The notes under the pieces were generated by a model that saw only the letters and a program-made list of their open reading frames with translations, was not told where the DNA came from and ran no database searches. From NCBI GenBank assembly GCA_947623455.1, contig OX392534.1, forward strand, positions 10,488,001-10,552,000: DNA of 64,000 bases. The letters are read 5' to 3'. The stretch comes from Mimachlamys varia. Lineage: Eukaryota > Mollusca > Bivalvia > Pectinida > Pectinidae. The position numbers and the translations under genes were made by a program. Positions 54,701-60,700 of this stretch are shown in pieces (positions within the stretch are counted from its first letter, which is position 1; each line of letters starts with the position of its first letter).

Positions 54701-57700
54701 GTCATAAAGATTGTCTAATTAATGATTTGTTAGTTGGTGTGAAACGGCTCATCGAAAAATATTGTCATTTAACGCCGTGTGGCTATTGTTTTTTTCACAG
54801 TAGGATTGTTATTATATTTGATGTAGTTAAAAGCACCATCGACCAGCGAAGAACATTGCAAAGGTTATTAAGAAAAAATACACAGCTTTTTATTAAATTT
54901 CCGTTACGCTTCATACCCGGAAACAAACAAAACCGTTAACATACTGACACCAATGATGTTTTTACTGTCCAATATATTCACCTAATAACATGATACTTCG
55001 ATACATTGTTTTTACTGATTATTATTGCTCTATTGCCGAAAATACCATAGCGATTACCTAATGTAAGGATCAAATAATAATATGAATGATAACAATTCTA
55101 CATCATTATGTAATGATTGAATATAATGTAAAGGTTAAACTAGAGCTACTTAATACAACGCAATTATTTAACATTATTTTTATTTGACAATACAATAGTT
55201 TGGTTATTTAATGATTGTTTGATATAAAATGTATTACTTGATCTTAGGGTATATATTGTGTGGTTTAAAGGTATAATTATTGTGCTAGGGACATATGTAT
55301 CCTTATGAAATGATTACAATGTTACAAACTATATCAACTTACCTCCATGCGACATCACTAGAATCCGTTCTTTGTTTCGTCAGGTATAAATCAATTGCTG
55401 TTCCGATTGATACTTCTATAACAAAGCCGATGATTAAAATGTAACATACATCAATATTATGTAAATTCAAATTGGAAGCTATGGCGTCTGGTTGCTTGTT
55501 TTAAAAAAACCTTTGTGTATACCGATTTTGAAAGAAAATAAACTCACTTGAGTCAGAAGAAATAAAACAAATGGCAAAGAGAAAAGAAAAGTTTTTCAAA
55601 TCTAGAGTTCACGTTTTAAGTTAAATAATGAATCACCGAGGTTTATAAAATATTTAGTACTGGGGAAAGAGCCCGTAGGACTGCGAATTAGTATGGGTAA
55701 TAAATGAGTCGCAAGTTACTCTGCATATAACACCTTTTTAATGGGCTCATATTTCCATTTTTCCTTGCAAAAATGGGTCTTAGTGTTCATATTTCCTTTG
55801 TGTTTCCACTTTTTTCATCGATTGAGGGGGACAAATATTGTTGTACTAACAATCCTTCGAAGTTTTCTTATTATTTGTTTGTGATTAACAATCAACCATT
55901 TTTTTCTATTTCTCCTTAACTTCGTTTGAGTAAAAACCAACAAAAACCAAAAACAGAATACGTCTACAAAACATAGCCAAAACTCAAAATAAAAAATTCA
56001 CACGAAGGCCATTGAAAAAAAAATAAAGGAGGATCGAACCAGGTGTTCCGGAAGGGAAAGCGTCTTCTGCTTCATCAACGTCACCCGCCATGCAAATAAT
56101 CTCTTTTACATCTGGTACCGACGCATTATAAGAACATAAACGGTTTTAAATATTGTATGGATGCTGTTTATCTATTGCATTCCATCCATTATTTGTCAAG
56201 TACCTTTATATAATGAAGAATGTTAGAAATGCGACCGTAAGTAAGTTTTAACGGATCAAGTGGTTCTTACCAGATTGCGAAACAAAATCTGTTATATTGT
56301 CGAACAGCCCTTCATCTATTTGAGACAAATTCGTGATGGGTCCAAAACCATCAATGTGGCCTGATTGTGTGTCAGATGGAAACTACAGCAAAAACAAAGA
56401 AGTTGCATCGACAAATTCTTAATCGATAATAAAATTGAATGCAAATTAATCGAAAATGGATCTTTGACGTCACAAGTGATCATAGACAGATAGCTCAAGA
56501 ATATAAATGGTAGTTCTGAAATAATTAGGTACATTGTACGTTTCAGGTGAAGATGGCGGCTGTAATCATTTCTTCCTCTGAAGCCGGAGAAGGAAAGCTC
56601 GAGACTATTAAAATGTCTCATACTTATACCTATAAACATTTCAAAAATATTATTGACACCTGCTAAATAATTTGATATGTTCACCTTTCTATCAATATGT
56701 TGCTGTTTTCAATATGTGACATTTAATAATGTTAATCTGAGGTTTTTGCATACGCAATTTGATCTATTTTTGTGGAATATTTTAATGTCAATATGATGAA
56801 AATGACAAGAAATGGTTATGGAACATTCTCGTAAATTACCAATAATGAGCAAATTTTTATATCCAATATTTAAAATGTTGTCAATAGATTTACTGTTGTA
56901 ACAACCAATGATAAGAAACATAGGTGTTTACGAAATACTGCATTAAGAGTAACAAATAACATCCATATCATCGACTTATAACAATGTGAATTGACATAAA
57001 AAGATATCACTTAGTAACAAGACTAAGGGGAAAAGTAAATAAACAGAAAATTAATCTTTATGAAAGGAGTTACAACGAAATAAAAAGTGAGATTCATACG
57101 AATTACAAAAAACTACAAAAGAGTACCTAGATAACAAATTAACATTGAAAAACAACAAGAATATGAAGAAAGAAAAACTAAAATTATGCAAGAAACATTC
57201 AATACAACTTGACTTATAAACATAGGAAGAACTCATTATTGAAACGAAGCAATACAGTATCATAGGAAATCGTAGTGTAGATTAGAGGAAAACAATAAAC
57301 CAGACCCAACAAATAAAGACATCGGAAGAACAAGAATATTAATTAACCAAATAAAGAAGGAACAGATTTCCGATAATTAACAATTGCAAACTGCTAAAGG
57401 TTGGTAGAATGGAAATATTATCAGACAACACTGGTATAGAAAATAAATAGCAAATCGCATAACACAAGTAAAATCAAAACAATATTTTGTAAATCAGTAT
57501 GACTTTGATAGATATGTTGTTCGATTAGATTAATAATACATGAAGTAGTATTCAAAAACTCACCCATGTAACTGTTTCGTTGTTTAGAACAGGTATTCCT
57601 CCTTCACGAATGCAAATGTTGGTATCACGGGATTTCATTTTCTTATAAACCGTATTTTGTAGAGTAACCTTTCCGTTTGGGCCGAATGTTGAAATCTAAA

Positions 57701-60700
57701 AAGAACCATTTCTGTTATTTACTATATGCATCTCTCTTTCTATCTCTCTTACTGTCCTTTTTCTCCCACGCCTTGAAATGATAGACAAAAACAAAATGTT
57801 TTACTTACATTCTTGTATATTTCCAAGCTCTCTTTTTGACATTTCTTCAAAATCACAACAAAACTGTCCTCAAACCCTTTGACAGGTCTGTAGTGGAAGG
57901 TCGCTCGGCAGTTTTCGGTATCGACACCCTTCAAACAGTCAAAAACAAATTACAGATTCATTTATGTCAGATGCTCGATATTGTTTCTAATACGACGAAA
58001 CCACATTACTGCATTCAGCAAGGGACTAAATTGATCAACCTTGTCAAACCTTTTGTCTATAAACTACAAGACCTTTGCTTCTTTGCACACTTTTTAAACT
58101 AGAACAAAAAAACCCATTAAATATACCTCATTATATTTCAATCAAAACAGAACAAGAAATCAACATAATGAGAGATGCAGGTTGATCAGAACTACTGTAT
58201 GGGCAAGTTTCGTGGTCGCCATTTTTGTCTCAATGGGAAATATTCTGTATCTTTTTGTGATATGAAGATGGACATTTTTTAGTATGCTTATTAGTGCGTT
58301 TACTTGTGATTAACAATGACGGTTCGGTTCACATTTTGAGGATTTGATGTTACTTGGATGTGACCAAGATTTGCATGTCGGGTGTCGTCGATGAAGCAGA
58401 AGACGCTTACTCTTCCGGAACACCTTGTTTTTTCTCTTATAACCTTACAAGAGTCCCCATGTGAAGCTTTGTTTTTTTAATATGTTGCCCCTTGTTAAAT
58501 CAATTTTGGTTCAGATTATGGTTTTGTTGACCCGTTGGTTTTTTCGTAGTGCAAAAACAAAGCGTTATTGTTTTCAACCTGAAGAAGTTGTCTAGAAGAA
58601 AGGTGTATTTCATTTTATTGTAGTTTTATTCATTTTCATATACCGAATGCCTTGTGGTCATTGCCTTGGTTCTCCACCAAGGACTTGCCCTATCTTTACT
58701 TTCAAGATATCACCACGAGTCGCATGACACGTCTGTATTCTTTCTTATATTCATTTATATTTCGATGATAGGTAAGTGACTATTCTCAATCTAGCAAATC
58801 CCTCCAATCTGTGTTCCGAATATAATGTACCATTAGCTACAACGGTAGAGAGTGCACATTGAGGTTGTACTGTAGCCTGTTGTTCAGCTCGATATTGTCA
58901 ATGGTGTAGATATTACAACGCCCAATGCCTCAATGTGGTCAGTTCACGCACAGAATTTATTTTTAAACTGTCGGAAAATAAACTATGTTTATTATTCTGG
59001 TTACCAATTATGATTTATGTAATTAAACTGCTGTATATTATAAGTAGACTGTATTTATCTATGTACATTTAGCAAATTGCATGACACTGAGGGCAATATG
59101 GGAGTTTATAGATTTGTCAGTCACCCAATCATATGTATATTGACCGAAGCGAAGCTTTATTTAAAATATATACCTTTTATACGTTCTGTGTTAACATATA
59201 CATGTATAACGTGCAACTTTTGGACATATAATTGACAATGCGTACATCGATATACTTACTCGAGTGGTCTGCCACCCTTTGATATAACTTGTTATGTTAT
59301 GCACGGCTTCATCAGTAAGTGAAGGTTCTAGATCCTGGATGCGGAACATTCGTGAATCCTCCCTATAATTGGGCCGTCTAAGCAGTGGATGCCATACAAG
59401 TATACCTAACAGAGGAAATAGGGGAAATAGATATATTCTAATACACATGATAGGGATACATAATAAAGGAAACAGACTACGAAATGTCCAAATTTTGTTT
59501 CTTCCAACTACTCTTTGATATAATATACAAAGGAATATCACCGAACTTTCTGCACGGGAGACAGCGTGATGGCAGCAATGCAGGTCATTTGATCGTTAAA
59601 TGCATTTCTTTACATGTAAATGTAACATGTATGTTAGTTTCGCTCTGGTGTTGACAGGCTGGATTCCTCGTATGTCTAATTTGAAAATATCATGACTGCC
59701 TTTATGGCAACAAATGAAAATGAATACTTTTTTTACCTCCAATGCCTGACACGAACAAATAGCTGCCATGTTGACCAGCATTGTATTGGCGTACATCAAA
59801 TAGTAAAGCTTCCAACGACAAATCTAACGCAGCCACACCCACAAATTCACCGCCATCATCTGACACGGGTAGTCCGAGAGTCACCACGTGACCTGAACAA
59901 AGAGGAAGGACACGAATTGTATATCATATTACATGTATTGCATAATCCATACGGGAATGTGTGAATCGACTAATAAAATGCATGGGGGAATCATTGGTCA
60001 AGCGAATGAAGTGATAAATGGACTATGATTTGATTAAATTGACAATAGGTTATGGAATTACACCTAGGCATAGCTATGAATATACAAAAAAGCAATTGAG
60101 GGGAAACCTTTCGGAAACAAGGATATAAAACGTTTTAACGAACGATAGAATTTAATTTTATTGCTGTGGTTTGTCGTTTTTGTTAACGAGGTAAGAAGGA
60201 AAATATGTTGTTCTCATTATTGCCCGGTGTTGCATATTACCTAATGCTTGTTTTACGTAGGGGAGACTAATGGTAGGTGTTGTTCGCTTCACCATAGGTA
60301 AATGTGTGTAATATCTCCCGAGGATGGTGTTCAGTTGTAGTCCGTTTGCATCCGAAATAAAAGTTATATAACCTGGTGGACCCACAGGTGTGTCGGGGAA
60401 ATCCTTGTAAAGAAAATAGATATAATGTCAAACATAAGGTAACTAGCTGATTTTCCACCTCCTTATTTGTACTGTAAGTAGAGCTTGTTCAATTGCAAAT
60501 ACTGTCGTATATTTTGACATCAATTGGTTACATTTATGCTGTATCAGTGGAAATTTCTGCAAGATCGAATGACATTGTTACGGAAAAAATTATAATGAAA
60601 AAGATTTCAATGTTTAATAGTTGCATACAACTGTAAATTATCCATACTGTTACATATCTGTCTACCGCATGACTTTCTAGACAAGGAAATACATATCTTA

